Below, one piece after another: positions 7,468 to 15,535 of a DNA stretch of 52,782 nt. The notes under the pieces were generated by a model. The model saw only the letters and a list, made by a program, of their open reading frames with translations, was not told the DNA's origin and searched no databases. The translations under genes and the position numbers were made by a program. Origin of the DNA: JAFKKS01 sp039808325 (GTDB taxonomy: Bacteria > Pseudomonadota > Alphaproteobacteria > Rhizobiales > Xanthobacteraceae); contig JBDHSU010000010.1 of the NCBI GenBank assembly GCA_039808325.1, positions 1 through 52,782 on the forward strand, written 5' to 3'. Within the stretch, counting starts at the first letter, position 1; each line of letters begins with the position of its first letter.

Positions 7468-7539
7468 GCGGCTATTCTCCTGCTCGTGCCGTCTTTCAAG
7501 TCAGGTTTCGTGACCGCTCACAAGCGTTATTTTATCCGA

Positions 7540-8916
7540 CTATTTCATCGACTCATCGTAGATCGCGTGAACCCGGTCGCGCAGCAGGCCGAGCGAGCGA
7601 ACCTTGATGTCGCGCTCGTGGTTGTTGAGAACCGCAAACTCATAGCGGCTGTCGATGAAGCCGAGATAGGCCGTCTCGCCGACGTCGCTCGCGGCCCAGA
7701 TGCCGTCATGGTAGTGGATCGCGGTATTTCCGTTGCGGTGAGTTCCGAAAAATCCGTAGCCGAGCCGGAACATCTGATTGAGCGTGCGATTGCTGATGAT
7801 GCCGCCACGGCGGCGCACTTTATCAGCGACCTGCAAGATCTCGTTGCATGAGACGTGCCAGCCCACGGCGCCGGCGTAGATTGTCAGATCAGAACTGATG
7901 TCGACGCCATGCGTGCCGGTGCTGACCGGCGGATAGCCGTAGCCAATCGCGGCGTCGGTGTAGGACTTCATGCCGGAGAACGGCGGAAGATTCCACAGAG
8001 CCGTGGTCGACTTCAGGCTTGCGAAGGAGACGCCGGAGGGACGCCAGACGTTCTCCTGCATATAGTCGTTGAAATGCTTGCGGGTGAGCGCATCCCAGGC
8101 CGTGTCGTTCGAGATTCCGAAGCCGATGGCTTTGCCGTAATCGACGTCGCGTTGCAGATCGCCGTTGATGATCGGGATGAGGATGCGCATCAGGGCGTAA
8201 TTGGAGTTGGCATAATGGTTGCCCTCTCCGATGGCCGACGGGGCGTTTGCGATCTCGCGCTTCACATCGGCATAGGCGCAATCGACCGTCCAGAGGCCGT
8301 GCTCGTGGCTCAAAATGTTATGGAAGGTCAGAAAGTAGGCCTTGGGGCCGATCGTCCAATATGACGGCAGGAAGTCGCGCACCTTGCGGTCGAACGAGAT
8401 CCCTTTTTTGTAAAGGAGTTTCACCAAGCCGACGGCGCTGAAAAACTTGCTGACACTGGCAATGTGCATGCGCGTGTCGCTGTCCCACCGCACGCCGCCA
8501 TCGGCGACCGAACGAGCATATCCGTTGGCGCGCGCGGCGATCGGCTTGCCATCCCGATTGATCTGCAGCGCGAAGCCGACGCCGTCGGCGGTCAATGAAT
8601 GCGCGAGGAGGTCAGCGAAGCGTGTCGCCGAGAATGCGCGGGCAAGCTTGCGTGGGCGTAACGCCTCGGTCAGGCCCTGTGCGAGGCCTTTGTCGATCTC
8701 GAGACCGCGCAACGCCGGGGCGGGCGTGGCGTATTGCGTGAACGTGTCGTGCGACACGCGGGCGAGCTTCAGCGCCTTTTCGAGCGCGACGCCCTTCAAT
8801 TGTCGCGGCGCCTTGCCGGGCTTTGCTTTCACTTCGGTTCTCGCCTTTGTCGAGACCGGGGCGGCGTGCTTTGCGACGGTTTTGCGAACGGCTTTACGAA
8901 GGGGTGGGCGGGCCAT
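7540..8916 (-). CDS. Serine hydrolase of the beta-lactamase / penicillin-binding protein-like family
   Basis: This 458-residue protein has a class C beta-lactamase-like fold. Ser154-x-x-Lys157 (SVSK) is the nucleophile/base motif, Tyr235-Ala-Asn237 the second motif, and a HYHDG segment near the C-terminus takes the place of KTG. ILSHEHGLW matches the LLxHTSGL signature of the beta-lactamase family Pfam domain. The first ~50 residues are Lys/Ala/Pro-rich with no clear signal peptide, which is unusual and might be a nucleoid- or polymer-binding tail. Activity could be esterase, D-amino-acid peptidase or carboxypeptidase. A paired palindromic element lies 42 bases upstream. Confidence 0.87.
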   Translation of the reverse strand: MARPPLRKAVRKTVAKHAAPVSTKARTEVKAKPGKAPRQLKGVALEKALKLARVSHDTFTQYATPAPALRGLEIDKGLAQGLTEALRPRKLARAFSATRFADLLAHSLTADGVGFALQINRDGKPIAARANGYARSVADGGVRWDSDTRMHIASVSKFFSAVGLVKLLYKKGISFDRKVRDFLPSYWTIGPKAYFLTFHNILSHEHGLWTVDCAYADVKREIANAPSAIGEGNHYANSNYALMRILIPIINGDLQRDVDYGKAIGFGISNDTAWDALTRKHFNDYMQENVWRPSGVSFASLKSTTALWNLPPFSGMKSYTDAAIGYGYPPVSTGTHGVDISSDLTIYAGAVGWHVSCNEILQVADKVRRRGGIISNRTLNQMFRLGYGFFGTHRNGNTAIHYHDGIWAASDVGETAYLGFIDSRYEFAVLNNHERDIKVRSLGLLRDRVHAIYDESMK

Positions 8917-8957
8917 GGCGCTGCAGCCTTCATTGAGTGGTGGAGTTTGTCGAGGCG

Positions 8958-8988
8958 GGAAATATTTCAGGAAGCTTGAAATATTTCC
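8958..8988. promoter_or_regulatory. Tandem palindromic operator-like element (two GAAATATTTC sites)
   Basis: A perfect 12-bp inverted repeat (8958-8969 and 8977-8988) is separated by 7 bases. Each arm contains the self-palindromic 10-mer GAAATATTTC, centred 19 bases apart, close to two helical turns. It lies 42-72 bases before the minus-strand serine hydrolase start and about 300 bases before gyrA. The AT-rich sequence stands out in high-GC DNA. A dimeric repressor or activator binding two sites would explain it; the regulator is unknown. Confidence 0.6.
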
Positions 8989-9287
8989 ATCAAGCGTGCC
9001 TGGTATTTGGCGAAGCGTTTAATTGCATGCGCGTTTTTGCCGACGTTTTAATGCAATCTTGGCCGGTCTGTTTCCGGTTGCATCCCCCATCGCGCGGCTG
9101 GTTTCAGGGGTGTCTTTTCGGCTTGGTGACGGGCGCGGGCGCCGACGAAGGCAGCGGGTTGGATGCAGCTCTTGCAACTCATTGAAAAACGAAAAGAAAA
9201 ACCTATCTATTGCGCACGCTTTTCCGTGGTCTTTCGAGGCCGGTTGGGGTAAATTCCAGCCCACGCTTAACGACTTGAGATTCGCCT
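8989..9287. other. gyrA upstream region; no gene seen
   Basis: No ORF here has protein-like composition. An A-rich stretch around 9184-9203 is the most promoter- or leader-like part. I find no tRNA, riboswitch or terminator. Confidence 0.5.
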
Positions 9288-12080
9288 TTGCCCGACACTG
9301 AAGATACGCGCCCGGGGGGCCCTGGTCCCTCGGACATTCGTCCTGTTTCCATTACCGACGAGATGCGCCGCTCGTACCTCGATTACGCGATGAGCGTGAT
9401 CGTGGCGCGGGCGCTGCCGGATGTGCGCGACGGCCTCAAGCCGGTGCACCGGCGCATTCTCTATTCGATGTACGAGCAGGGGCACACGCCCGACAAGAAG
9501 TACGTTAAGTCCGCGCGCATCGTCGGCGACGTGATGGGCAAGTACCATCCGCACGGCGACAGCGCCATCTACGACGCGCTGGTGCGCATGGCGCAGGACT
9601 TCTCCATGCGCCTGCCGCTGGTGGACGGGCAGGGCAATTTCGGCTCGGTCGACGGCGATCCCGCCGCGGCGATGCGCTACACGGAATCGCGTCTGGCAAG
9701 GCCGGCGCTCGCGCTTCTCGACGACATCGACAAGGCGACCGTCGACTTCCAGCCGAACTACGACGGCAACGAGAAGGAGCCGGTGGTTCTGCCGGCGCGC
9801 TTCCCGAATCTGCTTGTCAACGGCGCCGGCGGCATCGCCGTCGGCATGGCGACGAACATCCCGCCGCACAATCTCGGCGAGGTGATCGACGCGTGCCTGG
9901 CGCTGATCGACGATCCCGAACTCGGCATCGACGACCTCATCAAGATCGTTCCCGGCCCCGACTTCCCGACCGGCGGCGTTATCCTCGGCCGCGCTGGCAT
10001 TCGCGGCGCCTATCACCTCGGCCGCGGCTCGATCGTCATGCGCGGCAAGGTCGAGATCGAGGAGATCCGCAAGGATCGCGAAGCCATCATCATTTCGGAA
10101 ATTCCGTATCAGGTGAACAAGGCCTCGATGGTGGAGCGCATCGGCGAACTGGTGCGCGAGAAGAAGATCGAAGGCATCGCCGAACTGCGCGACGAATCCG
10201 ATCGCGACGGCTTCCGCGTCGTCGTCGAGATCAAGCGCGACGCCGTGGCGGACGTCGTGCTCAACCAGCTCTACCGCTTCACCCCGCTGCAGACGACGTT
10301 CGGCGCCAACATGGTGGCGCTCGATGGCGGCCGCCCGCTGGTGATGAACCTCAAGGACATGCTGCGCGCGTTCGTGGCGTTCCGCGAGGAGGTCGTCTCC
10401 CGGCGCACCAAATATCTGCTCGGCAAGGCGCGCGACCGCGCGCACACCTTGGTCGGCCTCGCCATTGCCGTCGCCAATATCGACGAGGTGATCCGCATCA
10501 TCCGCGGCGCGCGCGACCCGAACGAGGCGCGCGAGGCGCTGATGGCGCGCGACTGGCCGGCGCAGGCCGTCGCCGATCTCGTGGCGCTGATCGACGATCC
10601 GCGCCACCGTCTTTCGGACGAGCAAACCTACCGGCTGTCGAACGAGCAGGCGCGCGCCATTCTCGACCTGCGCCTGCAGCGCCTCACGGCGCTCGGCCGC
10701 GACGAGATCGCCGAGGAACTCGACAAGCTCGCGGTGGAGATCACCGACTATCTCGATATCCTGCGCTCGCGCGCCCGCATCCTCGGCATCGTCAAGGACG
10801 AGCTCGCCGCGGTGCGCGACCAGTTCGCGACGCCGCGCCGCACCGAAATTCTCGAGCAGGAAGGCGAGGTCGAGGACGAGGACCTGATCCAGCGCGAGGA
10901 CATGGTCGTCACCGTCTCGCATCACGGCTACGTCAAGCGCGTGCCGCTCTCGACCTATCGCGCGCAGAAGCGCGGCGGCAAGGGACGCTCCGGCATGCAG
11001 ACGCGCGACGAGGACTTCGTCACGCGACTGTTCGTCGCTAATACGCACACGCCAGTGCTGTTCTTCTCCTCGCGCGGCCAAGTCTACAAGGAGAAAGTCT
11101 GGCGCCTGCCGGTCGCGGCGCCGCAGGCGCGCGGCAAGGCGATGATCAACATCCTGCCGATGCAGCAGGGCGAGCGCATCACCACGATCATGCCGCTGCC
11201 GGAGGACGAGAGCACCTGGGCGAGCCTCGACGTGATGTTCGCGACGACGCGCGGCACCGTGCGGCGCAACAAGCTTTCCGATTTCTCCGATGTGCGCCGT
11301 TCCGGCATCATCGCCATGAAGCTCGACGAAGGCGACGAGATCGTCGACGTGCAGATCTGCACCGAGGCGGACGACGTGCTGCTCACCACCTCGGCTGGGC
11401 AGTGCATCCGCTTCCCGACCACCGATGTGCGCGTGTTCCAGGGACGCACCTCGATGGGTGTGCGCGGCATCGCGCTGCAGGGCGAGAGCGACAAGGTGAT
11501 CTCGCTCACCATCCTGCATCACTTCGAAGCGACGCCGGAGGAGCGCTCCGTCTATCTCAAGCAGTCGGGCGCCATCCGCCGCGCGGCGACGGGCGAGGAA
11601 GCGGACGCGGGCGAAGGCGTGGAGCCGAGCGAGCCGACGCCGGAAACGCAGGCGGCGGATGCCGGCGCGTCGATCTCGTCGGAACGCTACGCCGAAATGG
11701 GCGCGGCGGAGCAGTTTGTGCTCACCATCACCGAACTCGGATACGGCAAGCGTTCGTCCTCGTTCGAGTTCCGCATCTCCGGACGCGGCGGCAAGGGCAT
11801 CCGTGCGACCGACATCGGCAAGATTGACGAGATCGGCCACCTCGTCGCCGCCTTCCCGGTGGAGATGGCTGACCAGATCATGCTGGTGAGCGACGGCGGG
11901 CAGTTGATCCGCGTGCCGGTCGAAGGCATCCGCATGACCAGCCGCGCGTCGAAGGGCGTGCGCGTGTTTGCGACGGCCGAGGGCGAGCGCGTCGTTTCTG
12001 TCGAACGCCTCAGCGAGGACGCGAACGGCGAGAGTGGAGATGGCGACGGTGGGGATAGCGCCGATGAGCCGTCAACCTAG
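9288..12080 (+). CDS. gyrA: DNA gyrase subunit A
   Basis: This 930-residue GyrA is the DNA-cleaving and rejoining subunit of gyrase, which introduces negative supercoils as an A2B2 complex. The catalytic Tyr131 lies in AAMRYTES. The quinolone-determining region reads HPHGDSAIYDALVR with Ser92 and Asp96 (E. coli Ser83 and Asp87), the susceptible form. A GyrA-box (KRGGKG) and beta-pinwheel repeats fill the C-terminal half. A Glu/Ala/Pro-rich insert at about 765-800 and an acidic, Gly/Asp-rich tail are lineage features. The only fitting start is TTG at 9288. A repeat element follows, then coaD. Confidence 0.98.
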   Translation: MPDTEDTRPGGPGPSDIRPVSITDEMRRSYLDYAMSVIVARALPDVRDGLKPVHRRILYSMYEQGHTPDKKYVKSARIVGDVMGKYHPHGDSAIYDALVRMAQDFSMRLPLVDGQGNFGSVDGDPAAAMRYTESRLARPALALLDDIDKATVDFQPNYDGNEKEPVVLPARFPNLLVNGAGGIAVGMATNIPPHNLGEVIDACLALIDDPELGIDDLIKIVPGPDFPTGGVILGRAGIRGAYHLGRGSIVMRGKVEIEEIRKDREAIIISEIPYQVNKASMVERIGELVREKKIEGIAELRDESDRDGFRVVVEIKRDAVADVVLNQLYRFTPLQTTFGANMVALDGGRPLVMNLKDMLRAFVAFREEVVSRRTKYLLGKARDRAHTLVGLAIAVANIDEVIRIIRGARDPNEAREALMARDWPAQAVADLVALIDDPRHRLSDEQTYRLSNEQARAILDLRLQRLTALGRDEIAEELDKLAVEITDYLDILRSRARILGIVKDELAAVRDQFATPRRTEILEQEGEVEDEDLIQREDMVVTVSHHGYVKRVPLSTYRAQKRGGKGRSGMQTRDEDFVTRLFVANTHTPVLFFSSRGQVYKEKVWRLPVAAPQARGKAMINILPMQQGERITTIMPLPEDESTWASLDVMFATTRGTVRRNKLSDFSDVRRSGIIAMKLDEGDEIVDVQICTEADDVLLTTSAGQCIRFPTTDVRVFQGRTSMGVRGIALQGESDKVISLTILHHFEATPEERSVYLKQSGAIRRAATGEEADAGEGVEPSEPTPETQAADAGASISSERYAEMGAAEQFVLTITELGYGKRSSSFEFRISGRGGKGIRATDIGKIDEIGHLVAAFPVEMADQIMLVSDGGQLIRVPVEGIRMTSRASKGVRVFATAEGERVVSVERLSEDANGESGDGDGGDSADEPST

Positions 12081-12083
12081 CGC

Positions 12084-12186
12084 GTCATTCCGGATGGCCG
12101 CGAAGCGGCCGGTCCGGAATCCATACGCCGCGGCGCTGGGGATATGGATTGCGGGCTCGCGGCCTTGGGCCGCGTCCCGGAATGAC
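12084..12186. repeat. Nested-palindrome intergenic repeat (type B, GTCATTCCGG ends)
   Basis: About 103 bases are bounded by GTCATTCCGG (12084-12093) and its reverse complement CCGGAATGAC (12177-12186). Inside are several hairpins, including a GGCCGC/GCGGCC stem, an ATCCATA/TATGGAT pair and GGCC-TTG-GGCC. It begins 4 bases after the gyrA stop. It could protect the gyrA mRNA 3' end. Confidence 0.75.
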
Positions 12187-12264
12187 AGGCCCGGGTCGCT
12201 CTTCTCAGGAGCCGTTTTTCGTGTCGTTGTTGCTGCTCAGCAGCCAGCAGGATAGTCCCGCCCC

Positions 12265-12768
12265 ATGCCGCGCATCGCCCTTTACGCCGGATCGTTCGAT
12301 CCGATCACCAATGGCCACGTCGATGTCGTGCGCCAGTCGATGCGGCTCGCCGACAAGCTCGTGTTGGCGATCGGCGTCCATCCCGGCAAGACGCCGATCT
12401 TCTCGGCCGAGGAGCGTGCCGCGATGCTGGAGGAGGTCTGCGGGCCTCTCGCCCGCGCGGCGAAGTGCGAACTCGTCTGCACGACCTTCAAGGGGCTTGT
12501 CGTGGGCGCGGCGAAGGAGCACGGGGCGACGGTGCTGATCCGGGGCCTGCGCGACGCCACCGATTTCGACTACGAGATGCAGATGGCGGGTATGAACGGG
12601 GTCATGGCGCCACAGGTGCAGACGGTGTTCCTGCCGGCGACGCCGCCGGTGCGCCCGATCACCGCCACATTGGTGCGCCAGATCGCGGGGATGGGCGGCG
12701 ACGTGGCGTCCTTTGTTCCGGCTACGGTTGCGAAGCGGCTTGCGGCCAAGTTCAAAGCGAAGGCGTGA
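12265..12768 (+). CDS. coaD: Pantetheine-phosphate adenylyltransferase
   Basis: This 167-residue enzyme transfers AMP from ATP to 4'-phosphopantetheine, the fourth step of coenzyme A synthesis. The nucleotidyltransferase signature is clear: YAGSFDPITNGH with the T/HxGH-type motif, then IRGLRDATDFDYEMQM, and RPITATLVRQIA at the position of the ISSTxxR-type motif. The length is standard for the hexameric bacterial enzyme. The gyrA-coaD-cyclophilin-queA-tgt order is typical for Hyphomicrobiales. No unusual start or regulation is seen. Confidence 0.97.
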   Translation: MPRIALYAGSFDPITNGHVDVVRQSMRLADKLVLAIGVHPGKTPIFSAEERAAMLEEVCGPLARAAKCELVCTTFKGLVVGAAKEHGATVLIRGLRDATDFDYEMQMAGMNGVMAPQVQTVFLPATPPVRPITATLVRQIAGMGGDVASFVPATVAKRLAAKFKAKA

Positions 12769-12798
12769 GATGGAAATGGCGTGCCAAACCCAGAAGCC

Positions 12799-12895
12799 GT
12801 CATCCTGAGGTGCGAGCGAAGCTCGCCTCGAAGGATGGCCAAGACACGGGCCGTCGTCCTTCGAGGCTCGCCTTCGGCGAGCACCTCAGGATGAC
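12799..12895. repeat. Nested-palindrome intergenic repeat (type A, full copy)
   Basis: A 97-base element has 15-base ends GTCATCCTGAGGTGC (12799-12813) and the exact reverse complement (12881-12895). Internal inverted pairs include CTCGAAGGATGG / reverse and a GAGCGAAGCTC hairpin. It would fold into one long stem. Related copies lie at 15404, 23485 and 36496. It starts 31 bases after the coaD stop. Confidence 0.85.
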
Positions 12896-12970
12896 GGGTT
12901 GGGAGTGCGTCGAATTCCGCCCGTGTATCTGATTGAAGATTCCAAACCCGAATTTGAAACAGGACATTCA

Positions 12971-13504
12971 ATGAAACGCTTTTTCGTCCTCGCCGCCTTC
13001 GCTGCCATCCTGATGAGTGCAGCGCCGGCCTCCGCCCAGTCGGACCCGCAGAACACGCTCAAGCTCGACACCACCAAGGGCATGGTGACGATCCAGTTGC
13101 GCCCGGACCTCGCGCCGAAGCATGTCGAGCGCATCAAGCTCCTGGCGCGCGAGAAATTCTACGACAACGCGCCGTTCCATCGCGTCATTCCCGGCTTCAT
13201 GGCGCAGACCGGCGACGGCGCCAAAGGCGACGGCACCGGCGGTTCGAAGCATCCGAACCTGCAGGCCGAGTTCACCAAGACGCCGTTCAAGCGCGGCATC
13301 GTGGGCATGGCGCGCGCGCGCGACCCGAATTCGGCGAACAGCCAGTTCTTCATCACTTATGCCGACGCGCCGCATCTCAACGGCCAGTATACCGTCGTCG
13401 GCCAGGTCGTGAGCGGCATGGACGTGGTCGACAAGCTCAAGCCCGGCGAACCCGTCGTCAACCCCGACCGTATCAAGACCGCGCGCATCGCCGCCGACAA
13501 ATAG
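12971..13504 (+). CDS. Exported cyclophilin-type peptidyl-prolyl isomerase
   Basis: This 177-residue cyclophilin catalyses cis-trans isomerisation at proline bonds. Residues 1-22 are a Sec signal peptide (FFVLAAFAAILMSAAPASA), so this copy acts in the periplasm. The core holds FHRVIPGFMAQTGD with the catalytic Arg in FHR, SANSQFFI and a final GxVVSGMDVVDKL. It is paired with a close cytosolic paralogue 79 bases downstream, probably in one transcript. The start at 12971 was chosen because it begins exactly at the signal peptide; the longer frame to 12899 runs out of the repeat. Confidence 0.95.
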   Translation: MKRFFVLAAFAAILMSAAPASAQSDPQNTLKLDTTKGMVTIQLRPDLAPKHVERIKLLAREKFYDNAPFHRVIPGFMAQTGDGAKGDGTGGSKHPNLQAEFTKTPFKRGIVGMARARDPNSANSQFFITYADAPHLNGQYTVVGQVVSGMDVVDKLKPGEPVVNPDRIKTARIAADK

Positions 13505-13583
13505 GCGCCCGTTTCACGGGCTGCTTCGCGCGGCCCATTCCGTTGCCCGCATAAGCGGCGGGCCAAGCAAAAAGGACAATCTC

Positions 13584-14039
13584 ATGGCGAACCCCGAAGA
13601 CACTTTAATCCTCGAGACCACGAAAGGGACGGTGAAGATCGCGATGCGTCCCGATCTCGCCCCCAATCATGTCGAGCGCATCAAGGAACTGGTGAAGCTC
13701 GGCTTCTACGACGGCGTCGTCTTCCATCGCGTCATCGACGGCTTCATGGCGCAGACGGGCTGCCCGGAGGGCACCGGCACCGGCGGCTCGGGCAAGAAGC
13801 TCAAGGCCGAGTTCAACGCCGAGCCGCATGTGCGCGGCACCGTCTCCATGGCACGCGCGCAGAACCCCGATTCCGGCGACAGCCAGTTTTTTATCTGCTT
13901 CGACGACGCGACCTTCCTCGACGGGCAATACACCGCCTGGGGCAACGTCATCGAGGGCATGGAGAATGTCGACAAGATCAAGCGGGGCGAGCCGGTGCGC
14001 GATCCCGACAAGATCATCAAGGCCTCGATGGCGGCGTAA
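13584..14039 (+). CDS. ppiB: Cytosolic cyclophilin-type peptidyl-prolyl isomerase
   Basis: This 151-residue cyclophilin has no signal peptide and is the cytosolic partner of the exported isomerase just upstream. FHRVIDGFMAQTGCPEGTGTGG, DSGDSQFFI and LDGQYTAWGNV are typical of short bacterial PpiB enzymes. The two copies align along their whole length, so the pair probably arose by tandem duplication, with one gaining or losing the export signal. AAAAAGGAC precedes the ATG. Several palindromes lie between its stop and queA. Confidence 0.95.
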   Translation: MANPEDTLILETTKGTVKIAMRPDLAPNHVERIKELVKLGFYDGVVFHRVIDGFMAQTGCPEGTGTGGSGKKLKAEFNAEPHVRGTVSMARAQNPDSGDSQFFICFDDATFLDGQYTAWGNVIEGMENVDKIKRGEPVRDPDKIIKASMAA

Positions 14040-14064
14040 GCTGCCGGGCCGTAGACACCGGGCC

Positions 14065-14105
14065 GTCACCCCTCGAGGCTCGCTTTGCGAGCACTTCAAG
14101 GTGAC
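14065..14105. repeat. Short copy related to the type A palindromic repeat
   Basis: GTCACC (14065-14070) and GGTGAC (14100-14105) bracket a CTCGAGGCTCGC-TTTGCGAGC core that matches the inner part of the element at 12799. It is shorter and more decayed than the full copies. Confidence 0.55.
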
Positions 14106-14178
14106 CCTCAGGGGGACGGAGTGACCAGCCGCGCTGTGGGCGTGCCGCTGGAGCACGGCATAATCCGAAAGACTCGTC

Positions 14179-14201
14179 ATGGCCGGGCTTGTCCCGGCCA
14201 T
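14179..14201. repeat. Intergenic hairpin repeat
   Basis: ATGGCCGGG (14179-14187) pairs perfectly with CCCGGCCAT (14193-14201) over a 5-base loop. This GTCATGGCCGGG-type hairpin is a common rhizobial intergenic palindrome. No T tract follows, so it is not a typical terminator. Confidence 0.6.
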
Positions 14202-14236
14202 CACGATTCAATAGGCACTGAACGAACCTAAGCGAG

Positions 14237-14293
14237 ATCGCCGGGACAATAAGGCGTTCACGCCCGTCCTTCGCGACGGGCTATCCCGGCGAT
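14237..14293. repeat. Double-hairpin intergenic repeat before queA
   Basis: The outer arms ATCGCCGGGA (14237-14246) and TCCCGGCGAT (14284-14293) pair perfectly. An inner CCCGTC/GACGGG hairpin lies at 14263-14280. It ends 13 bases before the queA ATG, so it would form in the leader if transcription starts upstream. Confidence 0.65.
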
Positions 14294-14306
14294 GACGTGA
14301 GTGGAC

Positions 14307-15392
14307 ATGCGCACCGATCTTTTCGACTTCGACCTTCCCCCCGAACGCATCGCGTTGCGTCCGGCCGAGCCGCGCGACGCGGCTAGGCTCCTGGTCGTAT
14401 GCCCCGGCGAAAACCCGCAGTGGGAGGACCGCCGCTTCGGCGACCTCACCGCGCTTTTGCAGCCGGGCGACGCGCTGGTGCTCAACGAGACGCGCGTCAT
14501 TCCCGCGCGGCTGACCGGCCGCCGCCTCGGGCCGGACGGCACTGGTCCGCGCATCGAGGTGACGCTGCATAAGCGCCTCGACGGCTCGCGCTGGCTAGCC
14601 TTCGCCAAGCCGGCGAAGAAGCTCGCCGCCGGCGACGCGCTGCGCTTCGGCGAGGAAGGGAAAGTCTGCTTTCTCGGCCAACTCGACGCCAGCGTCGAAG
14701 CGAAAGGCGAGGGCGGCGAAGTGACGCTCTCCTTCGCGTTTCACGGTCCGGTTCTGGATCAGGCGATCGCCGAGCGCGGCGCGATGCCGCTGCCGCCCTA
14801 CATCGCCTCGCGCCGCGCGCCCGACGAGCGCGACAGTGTCGATTATCAGACGGTGTTCGCGCGCGAGGAAGGCTCGGTCGCGGCGCCCACCGCCGGCCTG
14901 CATTTCACCGACGCGATGCTCGACGCCTTGCGCGCGCGCGGCATCGGCGTGCATTTCGTCACGCTGCATGTCGGCGCCGGCACGTTCCTGCCGGTGAAAG
15001 CTGACGACACGGCAGATCACGCCATGCATTCCGAATGGGGCGAGATCGGCGCCGACACCGCGGCAGCGCTCAACGCCGTGCGCGATCAAGGCGGGCGCAT
15101 CGTCGCCGTCGGCAGCACCGCGCTGCGGCTTCTTGAAAGCGCGGCGGATGCGCAGGGCCGGGTGCGGCCGTTCTCCGGCGAGACGGACATCTTCATCACG
15201 CCCGGCTACCGCTTCAAAGCCGCCGACCTGATGGTGACGAATTTCCATCTGCCGCGTTCGACGCTGTTCATGCTGGTCGCGGCGTTCAGCGGGCTCGACA
15301 CGATGCAGCGCGCTTACGCGCATGCCATCGCGAGCGAGTATCGGTTCTATTCCTATGGCGACGCATGCTTGTTGCACCGCGCGTCCACTTGA
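14307..15392 (+). CDS. queA: S-adenosylmethionine:tRNA ribosyltransferase-isomerase
   Basis: This 361-residue enzyme transfers the ribosyl part of S-adenosylmethionine to preQ1 in tRNA, giving epoxyqueuosine. The family N-terminus MRTDLFDFDLPPERIA fixes the start at ATG 14307 rather than GTG 14301. LNETRVIPARLTGR, VAAPTAGLHFT, LHVGAGTFLPVK and TNFHLPRSTLFMLVAAF are signature segments. The next gene is tgt, the preceding step of queuosine synthesis, so the two probably act together. A palindromic repeat separates them. Confidence 0.97.
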   Translation: MRTDLFDFDLPPERIALRPAEPRDAARLLVVCPGENPQWEDRRFGDLTALLQPGDALVLNETRVIPARLTGRRLGPDGTGPRIEVTLHKRLDGSRWLAFAKPAKKLAAGDALRFGEEGKVCFLGQLDASVEAKGEGGEVTLSFAFHGPVLDQAIAERGAMPLPPYIASRRAPDERDSVDYQTVFAREEGSVAAPTAGLHFTDAMLDALRARGIGVHFVTLHVGAGTFLPVKADDTADHAMHSEWGEIGADTAAALNAVRDQGGRIVAVGSTALRLLESAADAQGRVRPFSGETDIFITPGYRFKAADLMVTNFHLPRSTLFMLVAAFSGLDTMQRAYAHAIASEYRFYSYGDACLLHRAST

Positions 15393-15403
15393 CGGTGCTT
15401 CGC

Positions 15404-15519
15404 GGCCATGGTTCGAGACGCGTCCCTCCGGGTCGCTCCTCACCATGAGGACTTTTCTGCGGCGCCCGCTGAGACCTCGTCCTGAGGAGCCGCCGCGGGC
15501 GGCGTCTCGAAGGATGGCG
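15404..15519. repeat. Type A repeat with inverted half-order, between queA and tgt
   Basis: The same modules occur as in the 12799 copy (TCGAGACGC-type and CCTGAGGAGC-type blocks, ending CTCGAAGGATGG), but the halves are arranged outside-in: the TTCGAGACGC block comes first and the CTCGAAGGATGG block last. An inner GCCGCCGCGGGCGGC palindrome is present. It ends 17 bases before the tgt ATG. Confidence 0.6.
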
Positions 15520-15535
15520 ACACACGACGAGTTGA

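Noticed and set aside
9267..11840. 857-codon minus-strand open frame opposite gyrA
   Set aside because: Arg/Asp/His/Ala-rich translation without domains; it mirrors the codon bias of gyrA, a usual shadow in high-GC DNA.
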